64,000 bases of DNA from Amycolatopsis umgeniensis (GTDB lineage: Bacteria; Actinomycetota; Actinomycetes; Mycobacteriales; Pseudonocardiaceae). Below are positions 28,035-36,890 of the stretch, piece after piece. Numbering within the stretch: position 1 is the stretch's first letter; every line of letters begins with the position of its first letter. The DNA lies in NCBI RefSeq assembly GCF_014205155.1, contig NZ_JACHMX010000001.1, forward strand, positions 5,146,001 to 5,210,000, in the 5' to 3' direction. Made by a program: the position numbers and the translations under genes. A model generated the notes under the pieces. The model was not told the DNA's origin and made no database searches. It saw only the letters and a list, made by a program, of their open reading frames with translations.

Positions 28035-28670
28035 ATGCCGGGACGTACACGGCAATTCGGCGGCGGCCAGGGCGGGCAGGGCGGCAACGACCGCAATGAC
28101 CGTCGCGACCGCCGTGACCGGCGCGACAGCGGCCGTGGCGGGGCCGGCCAGGAAAAGACCCCGCACCTCGAGAAGGTCGTGACGATCAACCGCGTCGCCA
28201 AGGTCGTCAAGGGTGGTCGTCGCTTCAGCTTCACCGCCCTGGTGGTCGTCGGTGACGGCGACGGTCAGGTCGGCGTCGGCTACGGCAAGGCCAAGGAAGT
28301 TCCCGCGGCCATCGCCAAGGGCGTCGAGGAAGCGAAGAAGAACTTCTTCCGCGTTCCCCGCGTCGGTGGCACCATTCCCCACCCCATCCAGGGTGAGGAA
28401 GCCGCCGGTGTCGTGCTGCTGCGTCCGGCCTCGGCCGGTACCGGTGTCATCGCCGGTGGTCCGGTCCGCGCGGTGCTGGAGTGCGCGGGTGTCCACGACG
28501 TGCTGTCGAAGTCTCTCGGCTCCGACAACGCGATCAACATCGTGCACGCGACCGTGGCGGCCCTGAAGGGTCTGCAGCGTCCCGAAGAGGTCGCGGCCCG
28601 CCGCGGTCTCCCGCTCGAGGACGTCGCCCCGGCTCGGATGCTGCGTCAGCGCGCGGGCCAGGGGGTCTGA
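28035..28670 (+). CDS. rpsE: 30S ribosomal protein S5
   Basis: S5, 211 residues. A ~40-residue Gly/Arg/Asp-rich N-terminal extension (typical of actinobacteria) precedes the core [19 protein letters not shown] and [20 protein letters not shown]. It takes part in decoding fidelity and in the mRNA-entry helicase. GGAAGGAAAG precedes ATG 28035. Confidence 0.97.
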   Translation: MPGRTRQFGGGQGGQGGNDRNDRRDRRDRRDSGRGGAGQEKTPHLEKVVTINRVAKVVKGGRRFSFTALVVVGDGDGQVGVGYGKAKEVPAAIAKGVEEAKKNFFRVPRVGGTIPHPIQGEEAAGVVLLRPASAGTGVIAGGPVRAVLECAGVHDVLSKSLGSDNAINIVHATVAALKGLQRPEEVAARRGLPLEDVAPARMLRQRAGQGV

Positions 28671-28671
28671 C

Positions 28672-28857
28672 ATGACTCAGCTCAAGGTGACCCAGGTCAA
28701 GAGCAAGATCGGCACGAAGCACGCTCACCGCGAGTCGCTGCGCACCCTCGGGCTGCGCAAGATCCGCCAGAGCGTCGTGCGTGAAGACACCCCCCAGGTT
28801 CGCGGCCTCATCCACACGGTCCGCCACCTGGTGGAGGTCGAGGAGGTCAAGGCATGA
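28672..28857 (+). CDS. rpmD: 50S ribosomal protein L30
   Basis: L30, 61 residues, with [20 protein letters not shown] and a C-terminus ending VEVEEVKA. It lies one base after rpsE and overlaps rplO by 4 bases (ATGA). Confidence 0.97.
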   Translation: MTQLKVTQVKSKIGTKHAHRESLRTLGLRKIRQSVVREDTPQVRGLIHTVRHLVEVEEVKA

Positions 28858-29300
28858 CTGCCATCAAGATCCACCACCTTCGTCCGGCTCCGGGCGCGAA
28901 GCGCGACAAGATCCGCGTCGGCCGTGGTGAGGGCTCGAAGGGCAAGACCGCCGGTCGCGGTACCAAGGGCACCAAGGCCCGGAAGAACGTGCCCGCCGGT
29001 TTCGAGGGTGGGCAGATGCCCATCCACATGCGGCTCCCGAAGCTTCGCGGCTTCAAGAACCGCTTCCGCACCGAGTACCAGCCCGTGAACCTGGGCGACA
29101 TCGCCCGCGTGTTCCCGGACGGTGGCACGGTCGGCAACGAGGAGCTCGTCGCGAAGGGTCTTGTTCGCAAGAACAAGCTCGTGAAGGTGCTCGGCAACGG
29201 TGACCTGAACGGCGTCAAGCTGGACGTCACCGCCGATGCTTTCTCCGGCTCCGCCAAGGAGAAGCTCTCCGCCGCCGGTGGCTCCGCCACCACGCTCTGA
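28854..29300 (+). CDS. rplO: 50S ribosomal protein L15
   Basis: L15, 148 residues. The Gly/Lys-rich N-terminal extension ([18 protein letters not shown]) and [18 protein letters not shown] are diagnostic. Last gene of the spc operon here; secY is not adjacent but about 2.1 kb downstream, behind two unrelated genes and several repeats. Confidence 0.98.
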   Translation: MTAIKIHHLRPAPGAKRDKIRVGRGEGSKGKTAGRGTKGTKARKNVPAGFEGGQMPIHMRLPKLRGFKNRFRTEYQPVNLGDIARVFPDGGTVGNEELVAKGLVRKNKLVKVLGNGDLNGVKLDVTADAFSGSAKEKLSAAGGSATTL

Positions 29301-29320
29301 GCTTTCTTCGCTCGCTTCAC

Positions 29321-29357
29321 CGAAAGGCCCGCCCGGCTCCGCTGGGCGGGCCTTTCG
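29321..29357 (+). terminator. Intrinsic terminator after rplO
   Basis: CGAAAGGCCCGCCC (29321-29334) pairs perfectly with GGGCGGGCCTTTCG (29344-29357), a 14-bp stem with a 9-base loop, 20 bases after the rplO stop. Confidence 0.9.
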
Positions 29358-29410
29358 CTTGCGCTCGCTTCGGTCGCGCGCCCTCGCTCCGCTCGGCTCC
29401 GCTCCACCGG

Positions 29411-29606
29411 CGCGACTTTCGCGGGCTAATCGTCATCCGGCCCCTTCTCCCTGGCCCTCCCGGGGGCTCGCCTTTAGCGGGCTAAACGCGATCTGGGGCC
29501 CTGAGCCCTCCCGGCCCAGCGCGGCGACTTTAGCGGGCTAATCGCGATCGGGTGGTCGCCCGGGCGCCCGCGGCCCAGATCGCGTTTAGCCCGCTAAAGT
29601 CGCCGC
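29411..29606. repeat. Four palindromic repeat copies after the spc operon
   Basis: Copies lie at about 29411-29440 (+, degenerate: TTTCGCGGGCTAATCGTCA), 29467-29496 (+), 29521-29552 (+) and 29576-29606 (-). The last two are inverted to each other with a single mismatch in the arms and could form a long hairpin. The gap between rplO and the next gene (29301-29649) holds only these, the terminator and a low-complexity CGCTCGCTTCGGTCGCG-like stretch. Confidence 0.9.
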
Positions 29607-29649
29607 GCCGGGCGTGGCGGCTGCGGCGCTGTGCTGGGAGAATCACGAG

Positions 29650-30417
29650 GTGGACACACCTTCCGGGCAGGATCGGCGGCCCTTCCAGCAGCAGCCGGAT
29701 GTCCAGCCGACGGTCGTATCCGTTTCAGGTCCCCTCGATCCTCCAGGAGAACCAAGCCGGCCTGAGCCTCGCAGGCTCGTCACGGCGGGGCTGGTCGCTC
29801 TGGCCCTGGTGCTGACCCTCGTAGGCTGCTTCTTCCCGCTCTTCAGGACCGAGCATCGGTTCACTTTCGAAGCCGTCGAACAGACCATGTTCGTATTCGT
29901 GCAGAGCGCGTGGGACACGACCGCGGAACAGCGCGGCCAACCCGCCTCCGCGACGTCGACATCGACGTCACCGATCGGTATCCCGCTCTTGGCTGCCGCG
30001 ACGCTCCTGCTGGCGGCTGCGGTCGTCAGCACGCGGCTCGTCGGGCGTCCTCGCCCGAGAGCTCTGGACAAGTGGCTCACCACCATCGCGGCGGTATTCC
30101 TCGCCGGCGTCGTCAGCTGCGTCGCCACGCTGGGGGTCGGACCCCGACTGGGAGATGACGTCAAGGTGACCGTGACCCTCGAAGCGGGCATGTGGGCTCT
30201 CTTCGCCGCAGTCGCCGCATCACTGGGTGCCGCGGTCATGAGCCACCGTGTCGAGGAGGCCGAGGTCCCGGTGAGCGGCGACCTGAGTCTCGCGGAGATG
30301 CCCACTCCGAAGGACGGCATCTCCATCACGGTGCTTCCGCCGGAGCCACAGCCCGAGCAGCCGGACTACTCGGCCTTCGCCCCGCCTCCGGATCCCGGTC
30401 CGAAAGAGCGCGATTAG
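29650..30417 (+). CDS. Tetra-spanning membrane protein of unknown function
   Basis: Protein of 255 residues from GTG 29650 (GGGAG 9 bases upstream; upstream in-frame codons belong to repeat). A Pro/Gln-rich cytoplasmic N-terminus is followed by about four membrane helices (LVTAGLVALALVLTLVGCFF first), with an extracytoplasmic loop after the first, and a Pro/Glu-rich C-terminal tail. No family is recognised. The final RD and the TAG stop fall inside a palindromic repeat (30405-30432). It lies 50 bases before a LysE-type exporter gene. Confidence 0.7.
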   Translation: MDTPSGQDRRPFQQQPDVQPTVVSVSGPLDPPGEPSRPEPRRLVTAGLVALALVLTLVGCFFPLFRTEHRFTFEAVEQTMFVFVQSAWDTTAEQRGQPASATSTSTSPIGIPLLAAATLLLAAAVVSTRLVGRPRPRALDKWLTTIAAVFLAGVVSCVATLGVGPRLGDDVKVTVTLEAGMWALFAAVAASLGAAVMSHRVEEAEVPVSGDLSLAEMPTPKDGISITVLPPEPQPEQPDYSAFAPPPDPGPKERD

Positions 30418-30432
30418 CCCGCTAAACGCACT
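30405..30432 (-). repeat. Palindromic repeat copy supplying a stop codon
   Basis: GCGCGATTAGCCCGCTAAAC from about 30408. TAG at 30415-30417 ends the upstream membrane-protein gene. Confidence 0.9.
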
Positions 30433-30467
30433 CGCGTCGGTCGATACGGTGGGCGAGGAGGTGGCCG

Positions 30468-31100
30468 ATGACTTGGGCGATGATCTTTTTCGGAGCGGCG
30501 GTGCTCGTGGCTTTTACGCCAGGGGCGAACAATCTGCTCGGTCTGCACCACGGCATGACACAGGGAGCGTGGAAGGGGCTCGCCGGCCTGTTAGGCCGAT
30601 TGGCCGCATTCACGGTCTTGATCGCGGCTGTCGCCGCAGGGCTCGGACAGCTCCTCGCAGCCTCTGAACTTGCACTCACGGTGATCAAATGGGTGGGTGT
30701 CGCCTACTTGGTCTGGATCGGCGGACGGCTGTTGTGGTCGACGTGCCGCGGCGGCTCGGCCGCCCTGGTCCAAGAGCCCCGAGCCACCGAGCCCGTACCG
30801 GCCTTGAGGATCGCGAGGAAGGAATTCGTCGTCGCGATCACGAACCCGAAGGCGATCCTCATCTTCACCGCGTTCGTGCCCCAGTTCATCGACGCAGCTC
30901 ACGGCTCATTTCCCGGCCAGATCGCGATCCTCGGCGCTGTATATCTGCTGGCCGAGTTCGTCGCGGGCGCGACCTACATCGGAGTCGGCACGCTCGTGAA
31001 ATCGCTCAGGCTGTCCCGCCGCGCCACTCGCAACGTCGATCGCGGCACCGGCGCAGTGCTCCTCGGCATGGCGGGCGCACTCGCCGCTTCGAGCTCCTGA
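30468..31100 (+). CDS. LysE/RhtB-family amino-acid exporter
   Basis: Protein of 210 residues with five to six membrane helices. The LysE-type opening VAFTPGANNLLGLHHGM (consensus TPGPN) and the ITNPKAILIFTAFVPQFI motif (NPK) are clear. It probably exports an amino acid or derivative; substrate unknown. GAGGAGG lies 8 bases before ATG 30468. It is the second gene between rplO and secY. Confidence 0.9.
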   Translation: MTWAMIFFGAAVLVAFTPGANNLLGLHHGMTQGAWKGLAGLLGRLAAFTVLIAAVAAGLGQLLAASELALTVIKWVGVAYLVWIGGRLLWSTCRGGSAALVQEPRATEPVPALRIARKEFVVAITNPKAILIFTAFVPQFIDAAHGSFPGQIAILGAVYLLAEFVAGATYIGVGTLVKSLRLSRRATRNVDRGTGAVLLGMAGALAASSS

Positions 31101-31118
31101 GCCCGGTCTCCGATCACA

Positions 31119-31147
31119 GCGCGTTTAGCGGGCTGATCGCGATGCGG
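31119..31147 (+). repeat. Palindromic repeat copy between the LysE-type gene and secY
   Basis: A slightly diverged copy (GTTTAGCGGGCTGATCGCGA) lies 19 bases after the exporter stop. Confidence 0.85.
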
Positions 31148-31281
31148 TGAGGGCCGGAAAGTGGGGAACGGCAAGGCGTTCTGTCAAGGTTCCGGAGCAA
31201 GATGAGGAAGTCGATCAACCTCAAGGACCAACCTTCGTTCGGAAAACCCACACGCACTGCGGACACGCCCTGTGAAGCTGT

Positions 31282-31324
31282 TAGAGTCGGCGACACGCTT
31301 CGGGACGAGTGTGCCCCGAAGCGT
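31282..31324 (+). promoter_or_regulatory. secY promoter -10 and 5' leader hairpin
   Basis: TAGAGT (31282-31287) is a good -10. Shortly after it ACGCTTCGGG (31295-31304) pairs perfectly with CCCGAAGCGT (31315-31324) around a 10-base loop, so the transcript would begin with a hairpin. CGACACGC (31291-31298), also present in the rpsL and rpsJ leader motif, overlaps the 5' arm. No clear -35 was found. The remaining ~100 bases to secY show nothing else. Confidence 0.5.
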
Positions 31325-31422
31325 TCCTGGCTTGTGCCAGAAAGCTGTGTGTTCCCGCCGGCCCCAGGTCGGCCAAGCCGATCGTCGGTAAGACAGCCGA
31401 CGACGCCGAGGAGGTCCCCCGC

Positions 31423-32730
31423 GTGCTCAGCGCCTTCCGCTCGGCTCTCGCGACGCCGGATCTACGTAAGAAGATCCTGTTCACGCTAGCCATTGTCGCG
31501 GTCTACCGAATCGGTGCCACCATCCCGGCCCCGGGCATCTCGTACTCCGCCGTCCAGCAATGTACGGAAACCGGGTCGCAGGAGGGCGTCTATCAGCTGC
31601 TGAACCTGTTCAGCGGCGGTGCGCTGCTGCAGCTCTCGCTGTTCTCGACCGGCATCATGCCGTACATCACGGCGAGCATCATCGTCCAGCTTCTCACCGT
31701 GGTCATCCCGCGGTTCGAGGAGCTGAAGAAGGAAGGCCAGGCCGGCCAGGGCAAGCTGACCCAGTACACCCGGTACCTGACGATCGCGCTCGCGGTCCTG
31801 CAGGCCACCGGTGTGGTGGCGCTCGCCGACCGCAAGCAGCTCTTCCCGCAGTGCGACACCGCGATCATCCCGGACAACAGCGTCTACACGCTGGCCATCA
31901 TCGTCATCACGATGACCGCCGGTACGGCCGTCATGATGTGGCTGGGTGAGCTGATCACCGAGCGCGGCGTCGGCAACGGCATGTCCGTCCTGATCTTCCT
32001 GAACATCGCGGCCCGCATCCCGATCGAGGGTGGCAACATCCTCAGCAGCGCGGGTGGCGTCGTCTTCGCTCTGATCTGTGTGTTCGGCCTGGTGATCATC
32101 GCCAGCGTCATCTTCGTCGAGCAGGGCCAGCGCCGGATCCCGGTGCAGTACGCCAAGCGCATGATCGGCCGCCGCATGTACGGCGGTACCTCGACCTACC
32201 TGCCGATCAAGGTGAACCAGGCCGGTGTCATCCCGGTCATCTTCGCCTCGTCGCTGCTCTACCTGCCGGACCTGATCAGCCGCCTCGTCGGTGACGCCAA
32301 CAGCAACTCCGGCTGGCAGGTCTTCATCCAGAACTACATCGTCAACCAGTCCAGCTGGGCCCACGTCCTGCTGTACTTCGCGTTGATCATCTTCTTCACG
32401 TACTTCTACATCACGATCACGTTCAACGTGGACGAGCGTGCGGAGGAAATGAAGAAGTTCGGTGGCTTCATCCCGGGTATCCGCCCGGGGCGTCCCACCG
32501 CGGAGTACCTCAGCTACGTCCTCGGCCGGATCACCCTGCCGGGCTCGCTGTACCTGGGCATCATCGCGATCCTTCCGAACTTCTTCTTGTCCGTCACCGG
32601 TAGCGGGAACAACCAGAACTTCCCGTTCGGTGGCACGGCTGTGCTGATCATGGTCGGTGTCGGTCTCGACACCGTGAAGCAGATCGAAAGCCAGCTGATG
32701 CAACGTAACTACGAAGGGTTCTTGAAGTGA
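31423..32730 (+). CDS. secY: Preprotein translocase subunit SecY
   Basis: SecY, 435 residues, ten membrane helices, channel of the Sec translocon. GTG 31423 gives [20 protein letters not shown] and has GAGGAGG just upstream. Plug and loop regions such as [19 protein letters not shown] and the cytosolic loop [20 protein letters not shown] are intact. The stop overlaps the adk GTG by 4 bases (GTGA), so secY-adk is coupled. Confidence 0.97.
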   Translation: MLSAFRSALATPDLRKKILFTLAIVAVYRIGATIPAPGISYSAVQQCTETGSQEGVYQLLNLFSGGALLQLSLFSTGIMPYITASIIVQLLTVVIPRFEELKKEGQAGQGKLTQYTRYLTIALAVLQATGVVALADRKQLFPQCDTAIIPDNSVYTLAIIVITMTAGTAVMMWLGELITERGVGNGMSVLIFLNIAARIPIEGGNILSSAGGVVFALICVFGLVIIASVIFVEQGQRRIPVQYAKRMIGRRMYGGTSTYLPIKVNQAGVIPVIFASSLLYLPDLISRLVGDANSNSGWQVFIQNYIVNQSSWAHVLLYFALIIFFTYFYITITFNVDERAEEMKKFGGFIPGIRPGRPTAEYLSYVLGRITLPGSLYLGIIAILPNFFLSVTGSGNNQNFPFGGTAVLIMVGVGLDTVKQIESQLMQRNYEGFLK

Positions 32731-33281
32731 CGCGCCTGGTTCTCGTTGGCCCTCCTGGCGCGGGCAAAGGTACTCAGGCGGTAGCACTGTCGGAGAAGCT
32801 CCGGATCCCGCACATCTCGACCGGCGATCTGTTCCGCGCCCACGTGGGCGAGCAGACGCCGCTGGGTCAGGAAGCCAAGCGCTACCTGGACTCCGGCGAA
32901 CTCGTGCCCGACTCGGTCACGAACGAGATGGTGCGCGAGCGCCTTGCCGAACCCGACGCCAAGGTCGGCTTCCTGCTGGACGGGTTCCCTCGGAACACGA
33001 AGCAGGCCGACGTCCTCGGTGAGATCCTCGGCGAGGTCGACACTGAGCTGAACGCGGTCATCCAGCTCCAGGTCTCGGAAGACGTCGTCGTCGAGCGGCT
33101 GCTGTCCCGCGGCCGCTCGGACGACACCGAAGAGGTCATCCGTCGCCGCCAGCAGATCTACGTGTCCGAGACGGCTCCGCTGCTCGAGTACTACGCGGAA
33201 ATCCTGGTCACGGTCGACGGTGTCGGCTCGGTCGACGAGATCTCCGCCCGCGTGCTGGAAGCGCTGCGCGACCGCACGTGA
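32727..33281 (+). CDS. adk: Adenylate kinase, short type
   Basis: Adenylate kinase (ATP + AMP to 2 ADP), 184 residues, P-loop GPPGAGKGT at 8-16, and FLLDGFPRN. It is the short form without the zinc-binding LID insert: [14 protein letters not shown] occupies the LID position. Its TGA overlaps a GTG that could extend map, but map more likely starts at 33326. Confidence 0.97.
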   Translation: MTRLVLVGPPGAGKGTQAVALSEKLRIPHISTGDLFRAHVGEQTPLGQEAKRYLDSGELVPDSVTNEMVRERLAEPDAKVGFLLDGFPRNTKQADVLGEILGEVDTELNAVIQLQVSEDVVVERLLSRGRSDDTEEVIRRRQQIYVSETAPLLEYYAEILVTVDGVGSVDEISARVLEALRDRT

Positions 33282-33296
33282 ACCTCGGAGGACTGC

Positions 33297-33329
33297 GTGT
33301 ACTGCAACGGCTTCGTCGTGGGCGCATGA
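33297..33329 (+). other. Putative 10-codon upstream reading frame coupled to map
   Basis: GTG at 33297 follows GGAGGA (33287-33292) by 4 bases and encodes MYCNGFVVGA, then TGA at 33327-33329, which overlaps the map ATG (ATGA). map itself has no Shine-Dalgarno close to its ATG, so it may be translated by re-initiation after this mini-frame. The inference rests on spacing alone. Confidence 0.4.
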
Positions 33330-34102
33330 TCGAACTCAAGACCCCGGGTGAGCTCCAGGCGATGAGGGCCGCGGGCCTGGTCGTCTGGCGCACCCTCACC
33401 GCGGTGCGCGAGATCGCCAAGCCTGGGGCGACCACGGCCGATCTCGACGAACTCGCCGAGCAGACGATCCGCGACGCCGGCGCGGTGCCCTCGTTCAAGG
33501 GGTACCACGGCTTCCCGGCGTCGATCTGCGCGTCGGTGAACGAGCAGATCGTCCACGGCATCCCGTCGAAGACGCAGGTCCTGAACGACGGCGACATCAT
33601 CTCCGTCGACTGTGGAGCGATCCTCGACGGCTGGCACGGCGACTCCGCGGTCACCATCGCGATCGGCGAGGTGTCGGAGGCGGATTTGGCGCTTTCGGCG
33701 GCCACCGAAGCGGCGATGTGGGCGGGGATCGCCGCGGTGTCGTCGGGCGGCCGACTCACGGACATCTCGTATGCCGTGCAGACCGCGGCCGAGAAGGCGG
33801 GCCGGGACGACGGCATCGAGTACGGGATGATCGTCGAATACGGCGGCCACGGCATCGGGCGCCAGATGCACATGGACCCCTTCCTGCCGAACCTGGGCAA
33901 ACCTGGCAAGGGCCCGCGGCTCAAGACCGGGATGGCGCTCGCGATCGAGCCCATGCTGACCGGTGGCGGCGGTGAGACCGTCGAACTCGAGGACGGGTGG
34001 ACCGTCGTGACCGCGGACGGCTCGCGGGCGTCGCACTGGGAACACACCGTCGCCATCACCGATGACGGCCCGTGGGTGCTGACAGCCCCCGAAGACGCCT
34101 GA
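33326..34102 (+). CDS. map: Methionine aminopeptidase, type I
   Basis: MetAP, 258 residues, removing N-terminal Met from nascent proteins. ATG 33326 (MIELKTPGELQAMRAAG) matches family N-termini. Metal ligands lie in SVDCGAILDGWHGDS (D95, D106), GHGIGRQMH, AIEPML and WEHT; H77 is in QIVHGIP. An upstream in-frame GTG at 33278 would add a 16-residue basic leader and cannot be excluded. It follows adk, as in secY-adk-map operons of Streptomyces. Confidence 0.96.
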   Translation: MIELKTPGELQAMRAAGLVVWRTLTAVREIAKPGATTADLDELAEQTIRDAGAVPSFKGYHGFPASICASVNEQIVHGIPSKTQVLNDGDIISVDCGAILDGWHGDSAVTIAIGEVSEADLALSAATEAAMWAGIAAVSSGGRLTDISYAVQTAAEKAGRDDGIEYGMIVEYGGHGIGRQMHMDPFLPNLGKPGKGPRLKTGMALAIEPMLTGGGGETVELEDGWTVVTADGSRASHWEHTVAITDDGPWVLTAPEDA

Positions 34103-34113
34103 CGCCTCTGGCC

Positions 34114-34311
34114 CCGGATCGCGTTTAGCCCGCTAAAGGCGAGGTGGCCAGAGCGCGATTAGCCCGCTAAACGCAAGTCCGCCCGCTGGTCGGCGTAGTG
34201 CCGAAGCCCGCCGATGAGGCGCCCGGGCGTTGCCTCCATCGGGTGCACCTCGTCCGCCGAGCGCGCCAGGCCACCGCCCCGCCGGATCGCGTTTAGCCCG
34301 CTAAACGCAGG
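34114..34311 (-). repeat. Three palindromic repeat copies between map and infA
   Basis: Copies at about 34114-34144, 34150-34177 and 34282-34311, all in minus orientation (GGATCGCGTTTAGCCCGC form). They occupy the first half of the 466-base gap after map; the rest holds the putative infA promoter. No gene is convincing in the gap. Confidence 0.9.
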
Positions 34312-34402
34312 TCGGCGGAGGCGTACGATGGCAAAGGTCGCTACTGGTGGGCTCAGCGGTCACCTAACACGGTTACCCCCCGTTTGGGGCTCACGACACG
34401 GG

Positions 34403-34431
34403 TTGCGTACACTGTCAAGTCGGTGTACTCA
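34403..34431 (+). promoter_or_regulatory. Putative infA operon promoter
   Basis: TTGCGT (34403-34408) and TACTCA (34426-34431) are 17 bases apart, about 140 bases upstream of infA and downstream of the repeat cluster. Moderate match only. Confidence 0.35.
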
Positions 34432-34568
34432 TCGCGCCCGGATCCTGCGCGCTCGTGATTTCTCGCGAACGGACATTGGACCCGGGGAGGAGTGTGCCGA
34501 AGCACCACCCAGCCAAGCACTCAAGCTCTGACTGATAACACAGCGTAGCGACAGGAAATGCGGAGGAC

Positions 34569-34790
34569 ATGGGCAAGAAAGACGGGGCCATCGAGGTCGA
34601 AGGCCGCGTAGTCGAGCCGCTCCCCAACGCGATGTTCCGCGTCGAGTTGGAGAACGGCCACAAGGTCCTTGCACACATCAGCGGCAAGATGCGGCAGCAC
34701 TACATCCGCATCCTGCCCGAGGACAGGGTTGTCGTGGAGCTCTCGCCCTACGACTTGTCTCGTGGTCGCATCGTCTACCGCTACAAGTGA
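34569..34790 (+). CDS. infA: Translation initiation factor IF-1
   Basis: IF-1, 73 residues, an S1-like OB fold: [40 protein letters not shown], and the C-terminal RGRIVYRYK. It binds the 30S A site during initiation. CGGAGG lies close upstream. It is 36 bases before rpmJ. Confidence 0.97.
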   Translation: MGKKDGAIEVEGRVVEPLPNAMFRVELENGHKVLAHISGKMRQHYIRILPEDRVVVELSPYDLSRGRIVYRYK

Positions 34791-34826
34791 TCACGACGAG
34801 TTAGCACAAGCAGGAGAGCAGGAGAC

Positions 34827-34940
34827 GTGAAGGTCCAGCCGAGCGTCAAGAAGATCTGCGACAAGTGCAAGGTGATCCGCCGTCACGGCCGGATCATGGT
34901 GATCTGCGAAAACCTGCGGCACAAGCAGCGGCAGGGCTGA
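34827..34940 (+). CDS. rpmJ: 50S ribosomal protein L36, zinc type
   Basis: L36 of 37 residues, GTG start with GCAGGAGA upstream. The zinc ribbon C11-x2-C14-x12-C27-x4-H32 is complete, so this is the zinc-binding form. It lies between infA and rpsM as usual. Confidence 0.96.
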   Translation: MKVQPSVKKICDKCKVIRRHGRIMVICENLRHKQRQG

Positions 34941-34993
34941 TCACTCGCACTCGTTCAGAGTGGATTGACGGCTAAACAATCTCCCCGCACCTG

Positions 34994-35040
34994 CCGGGCC
35001 GTGAGAACGGCCCGGTTCACCCCCGGGCTTCAGGCCGGGG
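34994..35040 (+). promoter_or_regulatory. Tandem hairpins in the rpsM leader
   Basis: CCGGGCCGT (34994-35002) and ACGGCCCGG (35007-35015) form a 9-bp stem closed by a GAGA (GNRA) tetraloop. It is followed by CCCCGG/CCGGGG (35021-35026 and 35035-35040). They lie in the 205-base gap between rpmJ and rpsM. A terminator/antiterminator or r-protein binding leader is possible. Confidence 0.5.
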
Positions 35041-35145
35041 CCGGGACACCCGAAGCGCGAGCCAAGGGCACGACAGGCGAGTCGGTCCCGGGACCGGACG
35101 GGGAGCAGACCTGAAGATGAATTCTATGAAGGAGCATCAACGCCA

Positions 35146-35526
35146 ATGGCACGACTCGCTGGCGTAGACCTCCCCCGCGAAAAGCGGTTGGAGATCGCGC
35201 TGACCTACATCTACGGCATCGGCCGTACCCGCTCGAAGCAGCTCATCGCGGCTGCCGAGCTCAACGCGGACACCCGCGTCAAGGATCTGAGCGATGACGA
35301 CCTCGCCAAGCTGCGGGTCTACATCGAAGAGAACTTCAAGGTCGAGGGTGACCTTCGCCGTGAGGTGAACGCCGACATCCGTCGGAAGATCGAGATCGGG
35401 TGCTACGAGGGCCTTCGCTGGCGTCGCGGACTGCCCGTCCGTGGTCAGCGCACCAAGACCAACGCACGCACCCGCAAGGGTCCGAAGAAGACGGTCGCCG
35501 GCAAGAAGAAGGCTGGCAAGAAGTGA
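35146..35526 (+). CDS. rpsM: 30S ribosomal protein S13
   Basis: S13, 126 residues, [20 protein letters not shown] to the basic tail [11 protein letters not shown]. It contacts P-site tRNA and the 50S bridge. GAAGGAG is upstream. Its TGA overlaps a GTG that begins a 61-codon frame not usually present in this operon. Confidence 0.97.
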   Translation: MARLAGVDLPREKRLEIALTYIYGIGRTRSKQLIAAAELNADTRVKDLSDDDLAKLRVYIEENFKVEGDLRREVNADIRRKIEIGCYEGLRWRRGLPVRGQRTKTNARTRKGPKKTVAGKKKAGKK

Positions 35527-35708
35527 GCGTCCAGGGCAAGAAGGTCGTGCAGATGGGCGGCGTCCACCGCCGCGGCTCGGCTTGTGTCTCGCCCAAGGCG
35601 CTCTACGCCCGCCCGATGGCGCTCCGCAACCTGTACACCGACGCCGGATCGATCATCCGTCGCGGCCAGGCCGAAGCGGTCGCCGCTCACCAAGAGAACG
35701 CGCGCTAA
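35523..35708 (+). CDS. Small basic protein encoded between rpsM and rpsK (unknown)
   Basis: A 61-codon frame starts at GTG 35523, overlapping the rpsM stop (GTGA), and ends TAA 35706-35708, 18 bases before rpsK. It is coding-like: about 88% GC at third positions (7 of 61 codons end in A or T) and operon-like coupling. The product is basic (3 Lys, 7 Arg against 3 acidic residues): [20 protein letters not shown], then a [20 protein letters not shown] segment and an [13 protein letters not shown] helix-like part. It has one cysteine, no signal peptide and no membrane helix. In the r-protein operons I know, rpsK follows rpsM directly. I recognise no family. An RNA-binding or ribosome-associated role is inferred only from charge and position. 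Confidence 0.65.
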   Translation: MSVQGKKVVQMGGVHRRGSACVSPKALYARPMALRNLYTDAGSIIRRGQAEAVAAHQENAR

Positions 35709-35726
35709 CAGGAGAACCCTCAGAAC

Positions 35727-36134
35727 ATGCCACCGAAGTCTCGTACTGCGGCGGGGGCCAAGAAGGTCCGCCGTAAGGAAAAGAAGAATGTCGCGCACGG
35801 CCACGCGCACATCAAGAGCACCTTCAACAACACCATCGTCTCGATCACGGACCCGACCGGTGCCGTGATCGCGTGGGCGTCGAGTGGTCACGTGGGCTTC
35901 AAGGGCTCGCGTAAGTCCACCCCGTTCGCCGCGCAGATGGCCGCCGAGAACGCCGCCCGCAAGGCTGCCGAACACGGCATGAAGAAGGTCGACGTTTTCG
36001 TGAAGGGCCCGGGTTCGGGCCGCGAGACGGCGATCCGCTCGCTGCAGGCGGCCGGCCTTGAGGTCGGCACCATCCAGGACGTGACCCCGCAGCCTCACAA
36101 CGGCTGCCGCCCGCCCAAGCGGCGCCGGGTCTGA
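35727..36134 (+). CDS. rpsK: 30S ribosomal protein S11
   Basis: S11, 135 residues, [20 protein letters not shown] then [20 protein letters not shown], ending [10 protein letters not shown]. It lines the E-site side of the platform. CAGGAGA lies upstream. Confidence 0.97.
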   Translation: MPPKSRTAAGAKKVRRKEKKNVAHGHAHIKSTFNNTIVSITDPTGAVIAWASSGHVGFKGSRKSTPFAAQMAAENAARKAAEHGMKKVDVFVKGPGSGRETAIRSLQAAGLEVGTIQDVTPQPHNGCRPPKRRRV

Positions 36135-36157
36135 GGAACGGGGAGGAGTAAGAAGAA

Positions 36158-36763
36158 ATGGCTCGTTACACCGGCCCCGCGACGCGTATTTCGCGTCGCC
36201 TCAAGGTTGACCTCATCGGCGGCGACCAGGCTTTCGAGCGTCGCCCCTACCCGCCGGGCCAGCACGGCCGCGGGCGCATCAAGGAGTCCGAGTACCTCCT
36301 GCAGTCGCAGGAGAAGCAGAAGGCTCGTTACACCTACGGCGTTCTCGAGCGTCAGTTCGTCCGGTACTACAAGGAAGCCGTCCGGCGTCCGGGTAAGACC
36401 GGTGAGAACCTGCTGCAGATCCTCGAGTCCCGCCTGGACAACGTGATCTACCGCGCCGGTATCGCCCGCACCCGCCGTCAGGCGCGTCAGCTGGTGAGCC
36501 ACGGTCACTTCGTGGTCAACGGCGTCAAGGTCAACGTGCCCTCGTTCCAGGTCAGCAAGTGGGACATCATCGACGTGCGGCCGAAGTCGTTCGCGATGCT
36601 GCCCTTCGTCGCTGCCAAGGAGTCGTTCGGCGAGCGTCCCGTTCCCGCGTGGCTCCAGGTTGTTCCGTCCAACCTCCGGGTGCTGGTCCACCAGCTCCCG
36701 GAGCGCGCTCAGATCGATGTTCCGGTTCAGGAACAGCTGATCGTCGAGCTCTACTCGAAGTGA
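36158..36763 (+). CDS. rpsD: 30S ribosomal protein S4
   Basis: S4, 201 residues: [31 protein letters not shown] and the S4 RNA-binding domain [20 protein letters not shown]. It is the zinc-free type (no N-terminal Cys cluster). It initiates 16S assembly and in many bacteria represses the alpha operon. A terminator follows within 7 bases. Confidence 0.97.
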   Translation: MARYTGPATRISRRLKVDLIGGDQAFERRPYPPGQHGRGRIKESEYLLQSQEKQKARYTYGVLERQFVRYYKEAVRRPGKTGENLLQILESRLDNVIYRAGIARTRRQARQLVSHGHFVVNGVKVNVPSFQVSKWDIIDVRPKSFAMLPFVAAKESFGERPVPAWLQVVPSNLRVLVHQLPERAQIDVPVQEQLIVELYSK

Positions 36764-36769
36764 TCCATC

Positions 36770-36796
36770 ACCGGGCCGGAGATCCTCCGGCCCGGT
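36770..36796 (+). terminator. Strong hairpin between rpsD and rpoA
   Basis: ACCGGGCCGGAG (36770-36781) pairs perfectly with CTCCGGCCCGGT (36785-36796) around ATC. It may attenuate or stop transcription before rpoA, which lies 94 bases further on. Confidence 0.75.
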
Positions 36797-36890
36797 ATGG
36801 GTTCGCGCGGCGGCGTTCAGAATGCGCCGCCGCGTCGCCATCCCTTTCGGTGTCATATGGCGGGCGCCGTTTGGAAAGGAATTAGGAAAG

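Noticed and set aside
29358..29400. CGCTCGCTTCGGTCGCG-like low-complexity stretch after rplO as a regulatory element
   Set aside because: It is a short GC-rich imperfect repeat common in such genomes, with no stable structure beyond the adjacent terminator.
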